NCBI RefSeq assembly: GCF_005405885.1
Contig: NZ_BJFL01000024.1
Span: forward strand, 1-64,000
Origin: Gandjariella thermophila
GTDB taxonomy: Bacteria > Actinomycetota > Actinomycetes > Mycobacteriales > Pseudonocardiaceae
DNA: 64,000 bases
Direction of reading: 5' to 3'
Below the pieces are notes generated by a model. That model saw only the letters and a list, made by a program, of their open reading frames with translations. It was not told where the DNA came from and did no database searches. Both the position numbers and the translations under genes were made by a program. This document shows, piece after piece, positions 7,424 to 16,655 of the stretch. Position 1 is the stretch's first letter; each line of letters starts with the position of its first letter.

Positions 7424-8560
7424 TCAGCTGATCGTCACCCGGCCGCCGGGGATGTGCAGGACGCCGCCGTCCAGGTCGGTGTTCAGCACGGTGGCGTCGG
7501 TGAAGAAGATCGGGAACGGCAGCTTCACGCCCGGGATCATCAGCGGCGGCGGGTGGCCGATGTCGATGGTGATCGGGTTGCCGATGCCGAGCAGCTTGCC
7601 GCGCAGCACCTGGGTGCGCAGCTCGATCGGGCCGGGCGTGATCGTGGAGACGCTGCCCGGCGCGGCCGACGTGGTGATGCGGTGGCCGTTGCCCGCGTCC
7701 CCGCTCTGCACCAGGTTGGTGATCTTGATGGACGACGCGGTGAACCGCAGCAGCTTGACCGGCTGGCCGTTCAGCAGGCCGTCCACCAGGCCCTGGAAGG
7801 TCAGCCCGCCCATCTCCAGCCGCGTCGCCTGAAGCGTCCAGGCCCGCCCCTTGGGCACCACCGGCACGTCCCGCGTGGCCGGCGGCGCGCTGGTCGTGGC
7901 CGGCGGCTGGGCCGGCGCGGACCGGGAGGTGGTGGTGGCCGACGGGCCGGGCGAGCCGCTCGGCCGGCCCGTCGGGGTCGAGGAGGCCGACGTCGGGCGC
8001 GTCGGGAACGGAGGGAAGGGGAACGGGAAGGTGAACGTGGCCGCGGCCGCCGAGGCGGCGGGCACGGCGGCGGCGCGCTCGGTGCCGCCGACCACGAGCG
8101 CGGCGCCGAGCAGCACGGCGAGCGCCACGGCCATCGGCGCGGCGGGAGCGCCGGCCGCCCTCCGCCTGCCGGCGCCCCGCCTGGCGGGCCGGCGGTCGCT
8201 CCACGCCACCGCGAGCGCCCCGCCGACCAGGCCGAGCACGGTGCCCACCAGGAAACCGCCGAGGTTGCTGGTGACCAGGGCGACGAGGGAAAGGAGCACG
8301 GCGGCGGTCCCGGCGAACAGCCGGAACCGCGGCCGTAACCACATCGTTGCGGCGCAGACGAGCAGCAGGCAGCCGATCACCAGCGCGGAGACCCCGCCCA
8401 GGGTGTTGATGGAGATGACCATGTCACCGAACCGCAGCGTGGCGTACGGCGGCAGCAGGATCACCACCCCGGAGGCGAGCAGGAACAGCCCAGCCCAGAA
8501 CGGCCGGCCGTGCCGCCACCGCCGGAACACCCGCCAGCCACCGACCACCCGCGCCCACAT
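7424..8560 (-). CDS. DUF6114 membrane protein
   Basis: A 378-residue membrane protein. The first 135 residues hold about four hydrophobic helices (WAGLFLLASGVVILLPPYAT onward), as in DUF6114 proteins. A further hydrophobic segment near residues 145-160 is followed by a proline/threonine-rich linker at about 185-230. A C-terminal domain of about 150 residues, predicted outside, contains repeated short hydrophobic beta-like strands. DUF6114 genes are regularly found next to DUF6230 genes in actinomycetes, as here: the DUF6230 gene lies 84 bp upstream on the same strand. The family function is unknown. The extracytoplasmic tail after the linker is longer than the membrane part. Confidence 0.75.
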   Translation of the reverse strand: MWARVVGGWRVFRRWRHGRPFWAGLFLLASGVVILLPPYATLRFGDMVISINTLGGVSALVIGCLLLVCAATMWLRPRFRLFAGTAAVLLSLVALVTSNLGGFLVGTVLGLVGGALAVAWSDRRPARRGAGRRRAAGAPAAPMAVALAVLLGAALVVGGTERAAAVPAASAAAATFTFPFPFPPFPTRPTSASSTPTGRPSGSPGPSATTTSRSAPAQPPATTSAPPATRDVPVVPKGRAWTLQATRLEMGGLTFQGLVDGLLNGQPVKLLRFTASSIKITNLVQSGDAGNGHRITTSAAPGSVSTITPGPIELRTQVLRGKLLGIGNPITIDIGHPPPLMIPGVKLPFPIFFTDATVLNTDLDGGVLHIPGGRVTIS

Positions 8561-8644
8561 CGCAGGTCACTCCCCTCTCGACTGCCAACTCGCGGACCAC
8601 CCCGAGCCCGCACCCGGCGGGTGCGGGTCACCGGAGGCCGATGA

Positions 8645-9295
8645 TCAGAAGCACTCGCTGCGGCCGAGCTTGACGGTCATGCCCATGCCCTTGAACCGCA
8701 GGGTCTGCGCGGTCGTACTCCACGCCGTCTGCCGCAGCGAGCCGATGAAAGCGGAGTCCGCCTGAATGCCGAACGTGCCGGGAACACCCCTGACACCGGC
8801 CGGGCCCTTGCCGAGTTGGCCGGCGTCCACGCCGATCTGCGGGTTGTCCAGGGTGAGATCACCGGTCAACTGGTCCAACCCGACGACCAGGTTGTCGGCG
8901 GACATGGCGCCCCGGCCGCCAGCGGTGATCCGCAGGGTGACGTCGCCGACCACCGGCACGGCGGGCATGAACACCGACTGGCAGAAGTTGTCCAGGGTGG
9001 CCGAGCGGAAGCCGTTCACCACCACCGGGTGCGCCGCGCCCGCACCCTGGTCCACGCCGCCGAACTGGACAAGGCCCTGCCCGTGTAAGGCGTCCGCGCT
9101 GGATTTGAAGCTGGTACCGGACACCGCGAAGGACGCGGCGAGCGCGCCCTGGGACATGCCCACCATCAACACGCCGGCGCCGACTCCCCCGGCGGCGAGT
9201 ACCGCCAGAAAGCGCAGCCAGCGCGTCCGTCCGCCGCGCTCGGTCGGCATCTTGATTACCTCGGTAGGCGCGTCGGTCGCCACGTCAGTCGTCAC
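8645..9295 (-). CDS. DUF6230 exported protein
   Basis: A 216-residue protein with a cytoplasmic basic start (residues 1-27), one hydrophobic helix (FLAVLAAGGVGAGVLMVG) and an exported domain beginning ASFAVSGTSFKSSAD, as in DUF6230 proteins. The domain is predicted to be mainly beta and ends in a cysteine pair region (NFCQSV and S-E-C-F). It is the first gene of a two-gene unit with the DUF6114 gene and starts at GTG 9295. These pairs are conserved in Streptomyces and relatives and are thought to belong to the cell envelope; no activity is known. Confidence 0.8.
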   Translation of the reverse strand: MTTDVATDAPTEVIKMPTERGGRTRWLRFLAVLAAGGVGAGVLMVGMSQGALAASFAVSGTSFKSSADALHGQGLVQFGGVDQGAGAAHPVVVNGFRSATLDNFCQSVFMPAVPVVGDVTLRITAGGRGAMSADNLVVGLDQLTGDLTLDNPQIGVDAGQLGKGPAGVRGVPGTFGIQADSAFIGSLRQTAWSTTAQTLRFKGMGMTVKLGRSECF

Positions 9296-9606
9296 GACAG
9301 TCTCCCTCCGTTGGAAGCACGCATGCGGTTCGGCTGGGTGACACCCAGAAGACGTGATCTAGGGGGCAGAGGTTTACGTAGCGTGTGTGCGGACACAAGC
9401 AAAACGGCTCCGACCAGTCTAGAAATCACCCCGTGGAGTGATAGAAATGTGCGTTTGCCTGCGGATTTATGGCCTTTCCGGACTAGCCACACCACGGCTG
9501 CCGGGCCAGTAGGGTGCTGCCGTGTCCCGCGCGCCGGCGCGGTACGCGACGGCGTGACACACCAGCGGATGACACACGGCGGGGGTTCGTGAGGGGACGG
9601 GTGCGG
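9296..9606. promoter_or_regulatory. Divergent intergenic region between DUF6230 and metallopeptidase paralogue 2
   Basis: This 311-bp gap holds the promoters of the minus-strand DUF6230-DUF6114 unit and of the plus-strand peptidase gene. It is AT-richer than the genes around 9400-9490. I see a short imperfect palindrome ATCACcccgtggaGTGAT near 9426-9443 and nothing else I can name. Confidence 0.35.
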
Positions 9607-11055
9607 ATGCGTGGCACAACGCCGGGCGTACTGGTCGTGGTGGTCGTGGCGCTGATCGGGTTACTCAGCGGCTGCGCCGTCGAGATCCCCGGTTACGCCA
9701 GGGCGGTGGGCGAGGTGGATCCGGGTACGGTCGCCGGCCTTCCGGTCAGCCAGGGGCCCAGCGGGCCGGTCCCGGGCGTGCCCGACGCGCAGTTACGAGT
9801 GGACAACGCCGACGGCGGCGACATGGACAGGCTCGCCGTCGACGCCGTCGCGGACGTGCAGGAGTACTGGGCGCAGGCCCTCCCGGCCGGCTTCAACGGC
9901 GCGCGGTTCAAGCCGATCACCCGGCTGGTCTCGTTCGACTCCGCGGGCAGGCCGGTGGAGGTGTGCCACACCAGCACCGCGGGCCTGGTGAACGCCTTCT
10001 ACTGCGGGCTGGATGACAGCGTCTCCTGGGACCGCGGCGAACTGCTGCCCCAGCTCAACCAGGCGCTCGGCCCGATGGCCGTGGTGGTGGTGTTCGCCCA
10101 CGAGATCGGCCACGCCGTGCAGTTCCGGCTGGGCCCGGCCAGCCACATCGACCAGGCGACGCCGAGCATCGTCAAGGAGCAGCAGGCCGACTGCTACGCG
10201 GGCAACTTCATGCGCTGGGTCGCCGAGGGCCACGCGCAACATTTCCGGCTGTCCACCGGCGCCGGGCTGAACAAGGTGCTGGCCGCGCTGTTCTCGGTGC
10301 GCGACCCGTCCGGGGCGACGTTCAGCATGCAGAACGCGCACGGCAGCGCCTTCGACCGGGTGTTCGCGTTCCAGACCGGCTTCGCGGCCAACCCGCAGCG
10401 CTGCGCCGCGATCGACCTCAACGAGATCCAGCGGCGGGCCACCGAGACGGCGTTCACCCCGCAGGACACCAACGGCGGCAACCTGCCGATCAACGAGCAG
10501 ACCCTCGCGCTGCTGCAGCGCAGCCTGCAGTTCGCGTTCCGGCAGAGCGGTGCCGTCCCACCCACCTTCCGCACCGGCGGGGCCACCTGCCCGGACGCCA
10601 GGTCCACCGACCCGGCCTCATACTGCCCGGCGACCAACACGATCATCCTGGACGTCGCGCGGCTGGCCAGGATCGGCACGCCGCCGTCCCGGCGCGGCCA
10701 GGGCGGTGGTGGCGGCATCGGCGACTTCGCCGCGTTCGGCGAGGTAGCCTCCAGGTACGCACTGTCCGTGGAGAAGGCGGTCGGCCTGCGGCTGGACGAT
10801 CCGAACGCCGGGCTGCGCACCGCGTGCCTGACCGGGGCGTGGGCGGGCATCGCGGGGCAGGTGGAGGACCCGCAGAACCCGCTCCGGCTGTCCCCCGGCG
10901 ACCTGGACGAGGCCATCGCCGAACTGCTCGCCGACGGCGGGCTGATCGCCTCGGACGTCAACGGCCAGCAGGTGCCGGCCGGGTTCGCCCGGGTCGAGGC
11001 GTTCCGGATCGGCTACCTGCAGGGCTCCGGCGCCTGCACGGCCAAGTTCGGCTGA
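9607..11055 (+). CDS. Zinc metallopeptidase-like lipoprotein (paralogue 2)
   Basis: A 482-residue lipoprotein with a short basic start, hydrophobic core and lipobox LLSGC near residue 23. It carries H165-E166-I-G-H169, then EQQADCYAGN with the likely third zinc ligand, and the blocks NAFYC, NGGNLPI and LSPGDLDEAIAELL shared with the paralogue at 5938. ATG 9607 was chosen; in-frame GTGs at 9589 and 9601 would add a few basic residues and also fit a signal peptide. Compared with paralogue 1 it has a glycine-rich insertion (RRGQGGGGG) near residue 360. It probably acts outside the membrane on an unknown substrate and is transcribed away from the DUF6230/DUF6114 pair. Confidence 0.8.
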   Translation: MRGTTPGVLVVVVVALIGLLSGCAVEIPGYARAVGEVDPGTVAGLPVSQGPSGPVPGVPDAQLRVDNADGGDMDRLAVDAVADVQEYWAQALPAGFNGARFKPITRLVSFDSAGRPVEVCHTSTAGLVNAFYCGLDDSVSWDRGELLPQLNQALGPMAVVVVFAHEIGHAVQFRLGPASHIDQATPSIVKEQQADCYAGNFMRWVAEGHAQHFRLSTGAGLNKVLAALFSVRDPSGATFSMQNAHGSAFDRVFAFQTGFAANPQRCAAIDLNEIQRRATETAFTPQDTNGGNLPINEQTLALLQRSLQFAFRQSGAVPPTFRTGGATCPDARSTDPASYCPATNTIILDVARLARIGTPPSRRGQGGGGGIGDFAAFGEVASRYALSVEKAVGLRLDDPNAGLRTACLTGAWAGIAGQVEDPQNPLRLSPGDLDEAIAELLADGGLIASDVNGQQVPAGFARVEAFRIGYLQGSGACTAKFG

Positions 11056-11082
11056 GCGGCGGCGCCGGGCCGAAGCCGCCGC
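11056..11082. terminator. Possible terminator between convergent genes
   Basis: An 8-bp stem, GCGGCGGC with GCCGCCGC, and an 11-base loop lie right after the peptidase stop and before the end of the convergent thioredoxin-like gene. There is no T-run, so it is only a moderate candidate. Confidence 0.35.
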
Positions 11083-11105
11083 CGGACCCGGTCAGACCGG
11101 CACGG

Positions 11106-12083
11106 TCAGAACAGCACGCTGGCCAGCTTGCGGCGGGCCGCGGTGACCCGCTCGTCGTCCGGCGGGAACAGCTCGAACAGCTCCACCAGGTGCTGCCGGG
11201 CGCGGTCGCGGTCCTCGCCGGCGGTGCGGCCCACGGCGGCGATCAGCCGGCCGAAGGCGTCCTCCACCTTCTGCTGGGCCAGTTCGGTATCCGCGGCGGC
11301 GAACTGCGCCTCCAGGTCGTCGGGCGCGGCGTCGGCCTTGGCGATGGCGGCCGGATCCGCAGCCTCCGCGCGCCGGGTGAACCGCACCTGCGCCAGCGCG
11401 AACTTCGCCTGCTCGTTCGCCGGCTCGGCGTCCAGGATGCGCAGGTAGGCCTGCTCGGCCGCGTCGTAGTCGCCGCGCTCGAACGCCGCCTCGGCCTCGG
11501 TGAACCGCGGGTCCTCCGGCTCCTCGGCCGCCGCCTCGCCGGCCCCGCCGCCCTGCTCGGCGGCGCGGATGCCGGGCAGCCGGTCGCGCAGCGCGTCGAT
11601 CAGGCGGTCGATCCACTGCCGGACCTGCGGCTCGGGCAGCGCCCCGGAGAAGGCGTCCACCGGCTGCCCACCGGCGATGGCCACCACGGTGGGGATCGAC
11701 TGCACGCCGAAGAGCTGAGCGATCCTCGGGTTGGCGTCGACGTCCACCTTGGCCAGCACCCAGGTGCCGCCGCCCTGCTCGGCCAGCCGCTCCAGCACCG
11801 GCGAGAGCTGCTTGCACGGGCCACACCAGGTGGCCCACAGGTCGACCACCACGGGAACCTGGAGCGAGCGCTCGACGACCTCGGCCTGGAAGTCGGCCTC
11901 GGTCACGTCGATGATCGACGCGCCGGCACCGGCCGCGGCGCCGTCCGACTGTCCGCCGCGCTGCGACGCCCGGGAGGCGGCCTCGGCCTTGGCCTTGAGC
12001 CCGGACAGGTCGACGGCGCCGGAAAGCGCCGCGGACAGGGCTGCGTTCTGGGCTGCACTCTGACGAGGATCAGGCCTTGTCAC
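11106..12083 (-). CDS. Thioredoxin-TPR protein (CnoX/YbbN-like)
   Basis: A 325-residue cytoplasmic protein. Residues about 65-170 form a thioredoxin fold with an intact WCGPC active site ([20 protein letters not shown]) and the cis-proline loop SIPTVV. The remainder is a tetratricopeptide-type helical region ([17 protein letters not shown]). This is the layout of CnoX/YbbN co-chaperones, which hold oxidised substrates for chaperonins. Many CnoX proteins lack one or both cysteines; here both are present, so a redox role is possible. GTG 12083 was chosen because family members begin T-R-P-D-P-R-Q and an AGGA lies eight bases upstream; ATG 12092 is three codons earlier. Confidence 0.85.
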   Translation of the reverse strand: MTRPDPRQSAAQNAALSAALSGAVDLSGLKAKAEAASRASQRGGQSDGAAAGAGASIIDVTEADFQAEVVERSLQVPVVVDLWATWCGPCKQLSPVLERLAEQGGGTWVLAKVDVDANPRIAQLFGVQSIPTVVAIAGGQPVDAFSGALPEPQVRQWIDRLIDALRDRLPGIRAAEQGGGAGEAAAEEPEDPRFTEAEAAFERGDYDAAEQAYLRILDAEPANEQAKFALAQVRFTRRAEAADPAAIAKADAAPDDLEAQFAAADTELAQQKVEDAFGRLIAAVGRTAGEDRDRARQHLVELFELFPPDDERVTAARRKLASVLF

Positions 12084-12139
12084 GTTCTCCATCCTGACAC
12101 GAGGGGTGGTGTGCTCGCGTGGCCGGTTGGCCGGCCGGT

Positions 12140-12484
12140 TCACCCCGGGCGTCTCACCCGCGGCTCCCCGTCGCCGAGCATGCGGCGCAGCGCGCCGTCC
12201 GCGCCGGCGAGCCGGGCCTCCAGGTAGCGGTCGGGCTTGCCGATCCGCCAGGCGTCCGGCAGCGCGCGGGCCACCCGGGACGGGTGGAAGTTGTAGAACG
12301 CGGAGGTGACCGCCTCCGGGCTGGCCGCGCCGAGCGGCGCCGCCCGGGTGCCGAAGTAGCCCATCCAGCCGCCGAGGCAGCCGAGGTCGTCGGTGGCCGC
12401 GCGGGCCTCCGGGGTGAAGTAGGTGACGTCGTGGTAGGTCTCGAACCGCACCCACATCCGGCGGGCGACCGCGGCGGCGTCCAT
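12140..12484 (-). CDS. SCO6745-like protein, truncated
   Basis: The 114 residues match the N-terminal third of the actinomycete SCO6745 family: M-W-x-R-F-E near the start, [10 protein letters not shown], a G-Y-F-G-x-R-A-A-P-L-G motif and [17 protein letters not shown]. Family members have about 280 residues, including a C-terminal part that is absent here, since the frame stops at 12140. The remaining sequence to the thioredoxin-like gene does not encode the missing part in any frame I checked. This looks like a 3' deletion, or less likely a short variant. ATG 12484 has an AGGGTGA site upstream. The family function is not known. Confidence 0.5.
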   Translation of the reverse strand: MDAAAVARRMWVRFETYHDVTYFTPEARAATDDLGCLGGWMGYFGTRAAPLGAASPEAVTSAFYNFHPSRVARALPDAWRIGKPDRYLEARLAGADGALRRMLGDGEPRVRRPG

Positions 12485-12502
12485 GTGGATCACCCTATCC
12501 CC

Positions 12503-12572
12503 ATTCAGCGGGCTCGACGGCGGTTTTCGGCACTCCCAACCCCCCGTCGGGCCCGCGGAATGCGGATTCGGG
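12503..12572. repeat. Long imperfect hairpin repeat (copy 1)
   Basis: Arms of 18 bp at 12503-12520 and 12544-12561 pair with two mismatches, and the right arm runs on into gcggattcggg. The same arrangement with the same tail, GAATGCGGATTCGGG, occurs at 56490-56560. This marks it as one copy of a dispersed intergenic element. It lies between the start of the SCO6745-like gene and the end of icmA. Confidence 0.55.
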
Positions 12573-12592
12573 AGGCGGAGGTGCGGGTGTGC

Positions 12593-14344
12593 TCAGAACC
12601 GGGCGGGCTCGGTGTAGACACCCCACTCGGCGCGCAGCGCGTCGCAGATCTCACCCAGGGTGGCCTCGGCGCGCACCGCGTCCAGCATCGGCTCGATCAG
12701 GTTGCCGTCCGTCCTGGCCACCTCGACCATCGCGGCCAGCGCCCGGTCCACCGCGGCCTGGTCGCGCTCCGCGCGGCGCCGGGCCAGCACCCGGTTCTGC
12801 TCGCGCTCGATCTCGTGGCTGATCCGCAGGATCTCCAGGTCGTCCTCGCCGGACTCGGTGGCCACGTTGACGCCGACCATCTTCTTCTCGCCCTTCTCCA
12901 GGGCACGCTGGTGGGCGAACGCGGCCTCGGCGATCTCGCCGGTGAACCAGCCGTCCTCGATGCCGCGCAGGATGCCGGAGGTCATCTCGCCGATCGGGTA
13001 CCGGCCGTCGGGCACCGCCCGCCGGGCCATCTCCCTGATCCTGTCGAAGATCTTCTCGGCCTCGGCCTCCAGCTTGTCGGTGAGCGCCTCGACGTACCAG
13101 GAGCCGCCCAGCGGGTCGATCACGTTGGTGACCCCGGTCTCCTCGCGGATCACCTGCTGGGTGCGCAGCGCGATCTGCGCCGCCTTCTCGCTGGGCAGCG
13201 CGAGCACCTCGTCGAGGGCGTTGGTGTGCAGCGAGTTGGTGCCGCCAAGCACCGCGGCCAGCGCCTCAATCGCGGTGCGGACGATGTTGTTGTCCGGTTG
13301 CTGCGCGGTCAGCGAGACGCCGGCGGTCTGGGTGTGGAACCGCAGCCACTGGGCCTTCTCGGTGCGTGCCCCGTAGACGTCGCGCAGCCACCGGGCCCAG
13401 ATCCGCCGGGCGGCGCGGAACTTGGCGATCTCCTCGAAGAAGTCGATATGCGCGTCGAAGAAGAAGCTCAGCCCGGGGGCGAACGTGTCCACGTCCAGGC
13501 CGCGGGACAGGCCGAGTTCGACGTAGCCGAACCCGTCGGCGAGGGTGAACGCCAGTTCCTGCGCCGCGGTCGAGCCGGCCTCCCGGATGTGGTAGCCGGA
13601 GACGGACAGCGGCTTGTACGCCGGGATGCGCTCCGCGCAGAACTCCATCAGGTCGCCGATCAGCCGCAGGTGCGGCTCGGGCTGGAACAGCCACTCCTTC
13701 TGGGCGATGTACTCCTTGAAGATGTCGGTCTGCAGGGTGCCGTTCAGCCTGCCGATGTCCGCGCCCTGCCGCTCGGCCGCCACCAGGTACATGCAGAAGA
13801 TCGGCACCGCCGGCCCGGAGATGGTCATCGACGTGGTGACCTGCTCCAGCGGGATGTCGGCGAACAGGATGTCCATGTCCTGCGCGGAGTCGACGGCGAC
13901 CCCGCAGTGGCCGACCTCGCCGAGCGAGCGCGGATCGTCCGAGTCCCGGCCCATCAGGGTGGGCATGTCGAAGGCCACGGACAGCCCGCCGCCGCCGTTG
14001 GCCAGGATCATCTTGTAGCGCTCGTTGGTCTGCCGGGCGTTACCGAAGCCGGCGAACTGCCGGATGGTCCACTCCCGGCCGCGGTAGCCGGTGGAATGGA
14101 TACCGCGGGTGAACGGGTACTCACCCGGCCAGCCGATGCGGCCGAAGTCCTGGACGGTCTCGCCCGGCCGCGGGCCGTAGACCGGGTCCACCTCCGTGCC
14201 CGACAGCGTGGTGAAGTCGGCATCCCGCACCCGGCCGCTGGCCACGGCCTCGTCGTAACGCCGCCGCCACCGCTGCCGGCCCGCCTGGATGTCGGCGCCG
14301 CTCCCGTTCGGGGCGTCGTCCCGGTCGTACCGCTTGACGGACAT
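12593..14344 (-). CDS. icmA: Isobutyryl-CoA mutase large subunit
   Basis: This subunit, with a separate B12-binding small subunit, interconverts isobutyryl-CoA and n-butyryl-CoA using adenosylcobalamin, linking valine and fatty acid carbon. The 583 residues form the acyl-CoA mutase barrel ([52 protein letters not shown]) without a B12 domain. Substrate residues are diagnostic: F97 in RQFAGF and Q215 in IAQKEW replace the Tyr/Arg pair that methylmalonyl-CoA mutase uses for the carboxylate. The spacing of 118 residues is conserved. No icmB-like gene is in the window. A perfect 18-bp palindrome sits 32 bp upstream of the start. Confidence 0.9.
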   Translation of the reverse strand: MSVKRYDRDDAPNGSGADIQAGRQRWRRRYDEAVASGRVRDADFTTLSGTEVDPVYGPRPGETVQDFGRIGWPGEYPFTRGIHSTGYRGREWTIRQFAGFGNARQTNERYKMILANGGGGLSVAFDMPTLMGRDSDDPRSLGEVGHCGVAVDSAQDMDILFADIPLEQVTTSMTISGPAVPIFCMYLVAAERQGADIGRLNGTLQTDIFKEYIAQKEWLFQPEPHLRLIGDLMEFCAERIPAYKPLSVSGYHIREAGSTAAQELAFTLADGFGYVELGLSRGLDVDTFAPGLSFFFDAHIDFFEEIAKFRAARRIWARWLRDVYGARTEKAQWLRFHTQTAGVSLTAQQPDNNIVRTAIEALAAVLGGTNSLHTNALDEVLALPSEKAAQIALRTQQVIREETGVTNVIDPLGGSWYVEALTDKLEAEAEKIFDRIREMARRAVPDGRYPIGEMTSGILRGIEDGWFTGEIAEAAFAHQRALEKGEKKMVGVNVATESGEDDLEILRISHEIEREQNRVLARRRAERDQAAVDRALAAMVEVARTDGNLIEPMLDAVRAEATLGEICDALRAEWGVYTEPARF

Positions 14345-14375
14345 GGCGACCTCCGTGTCGTCCGCTCTTTTCTGA

Positions 14376-14393
14376 TAGTAGGACGTCCTACTA
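14376..14393. promoter_or_regulatory. Perfect 18-bp palindrome upstream of icmA
   Basis: TAGTAGGACGTCCTACTA is exactly self-complementary and ends 31 bases before the icmA start codon, within a short AT-rich stretch. Size and symmetry fit an operator for a dimeric TetR- or MarR-type regulator. A MarR gene lies 450 bp upstream, but a link to it is only a guess. Confidence 0.65.
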
Positions 14394-14440
14394 ATTGGCC
14401 GCCAGCGTGGCGTGCGCCACCCTGCGCGGTAACGGCCCCC

Positions 14441-14752
14441 TCAGTACTCGGTAGGGCCGCTCAGGTACCGCTCCACGCGGTCGACCTTGGCGCGCAGCTG
14501 CCCGGTGTGCCCCGGCCGGATGTCCGCCTTGAGCACCAGGCTCACCCGGGGCGCCCTGGCCTGCACGGCCTGCACCGCGCGCTTGACCACCGCCATCACC
14601 TCGTCCCAGTCCTCGCCCTCGACGGTGGTGAACATCGCCGTGGTCTCGTTGGGCAACCCGGACTCCCGCACCACGCGGACCGCCTCGGCGACCGCCTCCC
14701 CGACGCTGTCGGACTCCCCGCCGAGCGGGCTCACGCTGAACGCGACCAGCAC
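14441..14752 (-). CDS. MTH1187-family thiamine-binding protein
   Basis: A 103-residue protein of the MTH1187/YkoF-like family, small ferredoxin-fold proteins that bind thiamine or related compounds in the cytoplasm. Recognisable features are the opening VAFSVSPLG, the E-S-D-S-V segment, the block [14 protein letters not shown] and the closing basic strand [19 protein letters not shown] 14752 was chosen because GAGGAGG lies five to six bases upstream; the open frame before it is arginine/glycine-rich and not conserved in the family. It is transcribed toward icmA, 96 bp away, and divergently from the MarR gene. Confidence 0.8.
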   Translation of the reverse strand: MLVAFSVSPLGGESDSVGEAVAEAVRVVRESGLPNETTAMFTTVEGEDWDEVMAVVKRAVQAVQARAPRVSLVLKADIRPGHTGQLRAKVDRVERYLSGPTEY

Positions 14753-14844
14753 TGCCGCCTCCTCGATCGACCTTCGTCCACTCCCACCGCCCACCGTGCG
14801 GACCGCGTCGTCGCCCCGCATCGTCGCTGATAGCGTCGTCCGCC

Positions 14845-15345
14845 ATGACGACCCGCCCGCTGCCCTTCGACCCCATCGCTCGCGCGGCCGAGTTGTGGGA
14901 GCAGCGCGTCGGTCCGTCGACCACGATGGCCGCGGTCACCAGCATCATGCGAGTCCAGCAGATCATCCAGTCCGCGGTGGACACCGCGCTGCGCCCGCAC
15001 GGCCTCACCTTCGCCCGCTACGAGGCGCTGGTGCTGCTCTGCTTCTCCCGGCGGGGCAGCCTGCCGATGCGGGTGATGGGCGAGCGGCTGCAGCTGCACC
15101 CCACCAGCGTGACCAACATCGTCGACCGGCTGGAGGCGGACGGCCTGGTGCGCCGCCTGCCGCATCCCACCGACCGCAGGACCACCCTGGTGGAGATCAC
15201 CGACGCCGGCCGCAAGCTGCGCGCCATCGCCACCGAGGCGGTCACCTCGATCGACTTCGGGCTGCGCGGGCTGACCGAGCGGCAGACCCGGCGGCTCACC
15301 GAACTGCTGGCCAGGGTGCGGCGCGCCACCGGCGACTTCGGCTGA
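14845..15345 (+). CDS. MarR-family transcriptional regulator
   Basis: A 166-residue winged-helix regulator. The recognition helix region is [20 protein letters not shown] at about residues 79-98, and the wing contains the conserved D-R-R motif ([16 protein letters not shown]). The N-terminal helix and C-terminal helices form the usual dimer interface. It is transcribed divergently from the thiamine-binding gene (92-bp gap), which is its most likely direct target together with itself. The ligand is unknown. The gene ends three bases before the convergent DUF3817 gene. Confidence 0.88.
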   Translation: MTTRPLPFDPIARAAELWEQRVGPSTTMAAVTSIMRVQQIIQSAVDTALRPHGLTFARYEALVLLCFSRRGSLPMRVMGERLQLHPTSVTNIVDRLEADGLVRRLPHPTDRRTTLVEITDAGRKLRAIATEAVTSIDFGLRGLTERQTRRLTELLARVRRATGDFG

Positions 15346-15348
15346 GCA

Positions 15349-15690
15349 CTACTCCCCGGACTCCCCGACCGCGACCGTGGCCGCCGGCGGCTCGGCCAGC
15401 CGGCCGGTCCGGGTGGCCCAGCGCTCGAACACCACCGAACCGAACGGCGGGATGCTGGCCAGCAGTGCCAGGAAGGTGGTGCGCGCGTCCCAGGCCTGGC
15501 GGGAGCGCAGCTGCACCGCGAGCGCGAGGTAACCGAGGAACACCACCCCGTGGACGGTGCCGAAAACGTGCACCCCGACCGGGTCGTGCACCACGACGTA
15601 CTTGAAGAACATGCCGATCAGCAGTCCGGCCCAGGACACCGCCTCGGTGACGGCGACGGTGCGGAACCGGGCGACGGGGGTGGCTGGCAC
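15349..15690 (-). CDS. DUF3817 integral membrane protein
   Basis: A 113-residue membrane protein with about three helices: TEAVSWAGLLIGMFFKYVVV near residues 14-33, HGVVFLGYLALAV near 47-60 and a third around 75-92. This is the pattern of DUF3817, a small family common in actinomycetes whose role is unknown. GTG 15690 was chosen because GGAGGGAG lies five bases upstream; the longer frame above it is basic and non-conserved. It is convergent with the MarR gene, with a 3-bp gap. Confidence 0.8.
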   Translation of the reverse strand: MPATPVARFRTVAVTEAVSWAGLLIGMFFKYVVVHDPVGVHVFGTVHGVVFLGYLALAVQLRSRQAWDARTTFLALLASIPPFGSVVFERWATRTGRLAEPPAATVAVGESGE

Positions 15691-16049
15691 GCGATCTCCC
15701 TCCGGGACGTCGACAGGCCCAGTGTGGGGCGTGAGCCGCGCCACCACGCGGCCGGGTGACCGGCCGGGAGCGCGCCGCGGCACCGGCGCCGGCTTTCTCG
15801 CCGGCTGACCTTCTCGACAAAAAAACAAATGTCCCGCTGATCAGTTCGACTTTCGACCTCGCACGTCCGGAGTAGCCGCGGTGACGGTGACTGTGGAGGT
15901 AGCGCCACATTCGGTCACCCTTTCGCGGCAGCCGGCGCGGCGATCGGGAATGTGCTGAACCGAACATCTACCGAGAGCGTACCTCGTGGCAGGCCCCGCG
16001 ACCCGTGCCGCTTCGGGGTAGCGGACATCGCCAGGAAAGGGGAACGATC
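15691..16049. promoter_or_regulatory. Intergenic region between DUF3817 and the COG4315-type lipoprotein
   Basis: This 359-bp gap between divergent genes must hold both promoters. It includes an A-rich run (acaaaaaaacaaa) near 15818-15830. I see no clear palindrome, riboswitch or extra gene in it. Confidence 0.3.
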
Positions 16050-16640
16050 GTGAAATTGTCACGCAGCCGAACTGCAGTCCTCACGGTCGCCGGCTGCGCA
16101 GCGTTTCTGTTCACCGCCGCGTGCGGTCCGATGAGTATGGCCAGTTCCGGGAGCAACAGCGGCGGCTCGGCCGGGTCCGCGGCCGGTGGGGCCAGCGCGG
16201 GCGAGGCCGCCGGTGCGGGCGCCCCCAAGTCCACGCTGAACGCCACCGCGTCTCCCCAGCTCGGCTCGATCGTGACCGACTCGGCGGGCAACACGCTGTA
16301 CCGGTTCGACCGCGACTCGGCCAACCCGCCGAAGTCGCGCTGTGTCGGCCCGTGCGCGCAGAAGTGGCCGCCGGTACTGGCCAACGGGGACATCACGGTC
16401 ACCGGCCTGGAACGGTCGCTGGTCGGCACGGTCAAGCGTCCCGACGGCACCATGCAGCTCACGCTCGCGGGCTGGCCGCTCTACCGCTACGCCGAGGACA
16501 AACCCGGCGAGGTCAAGGGGGAGAACGTCGGCGGGGTCTGGTTCGCCAGCAGCCCCGCGGGCAAGAAGGTCACGCCACCACCCGGAACCAAGGTGGGTGG
16601 CGATCCGAACGACGGCAACTACGGCGGCAACGGCGGCTGA
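16050..16640 (+). CDS. COG4315-type secreted repeat lipoprotein (SCO0930-like)
   Basis: A 196-residue lipoprotein starting at GTG 16050 (AAAGGGGAA upstream). The signal peptide ends at the lipobox FTAAC, followed by a Gly/Ser/Ala-rich spacer to about residue 65. The folded part has the two repeats typical of COG4315: a DSAGNTLYRFDRD strand followed by C-V-G-P-C-A-Q-K-W-P-P and, later, LAGWPLYRYAEDKPGEVKG ending W-F-A. These proteins sit outside the membrane in many actinomycetes; some repeats resemble haem- or redox-associated domains, but no activity is established. It is the first gene of a run with the DUF4142 gene 15 bp downstream and the DUF1996 gene after that. Confidence 0.85.
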   Translation: MKLSRSRTAVLTVAGCAAFLFTAACGPMSMASSGSNSGGSAGSAAGGASAGEAAGAGAPKSTLNATASPQLGSIVTDSAGNTLYRFDRDSANPPKSRCVGPCAQKWPPVLANGDITVTGLERSLVGTVKRPDGTMQLTLAGWPLYRYAEDKPGEVKGENVGGVWFASSPAGKKVTPPPGTKVGGDPNDGNYGGNGG

Positions 16641-16655
16641 CGGGATTTCACCGAG

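Noticed and set aside
12119-14830. Very long plus-strand frame antisense to icmA
   Set aside because: It is the shadow of the icmA gene: the minus strand carries conserved mutase motifs, while the plus-strand translation has only repetitive Ala/Arg/Gly/Val composition.
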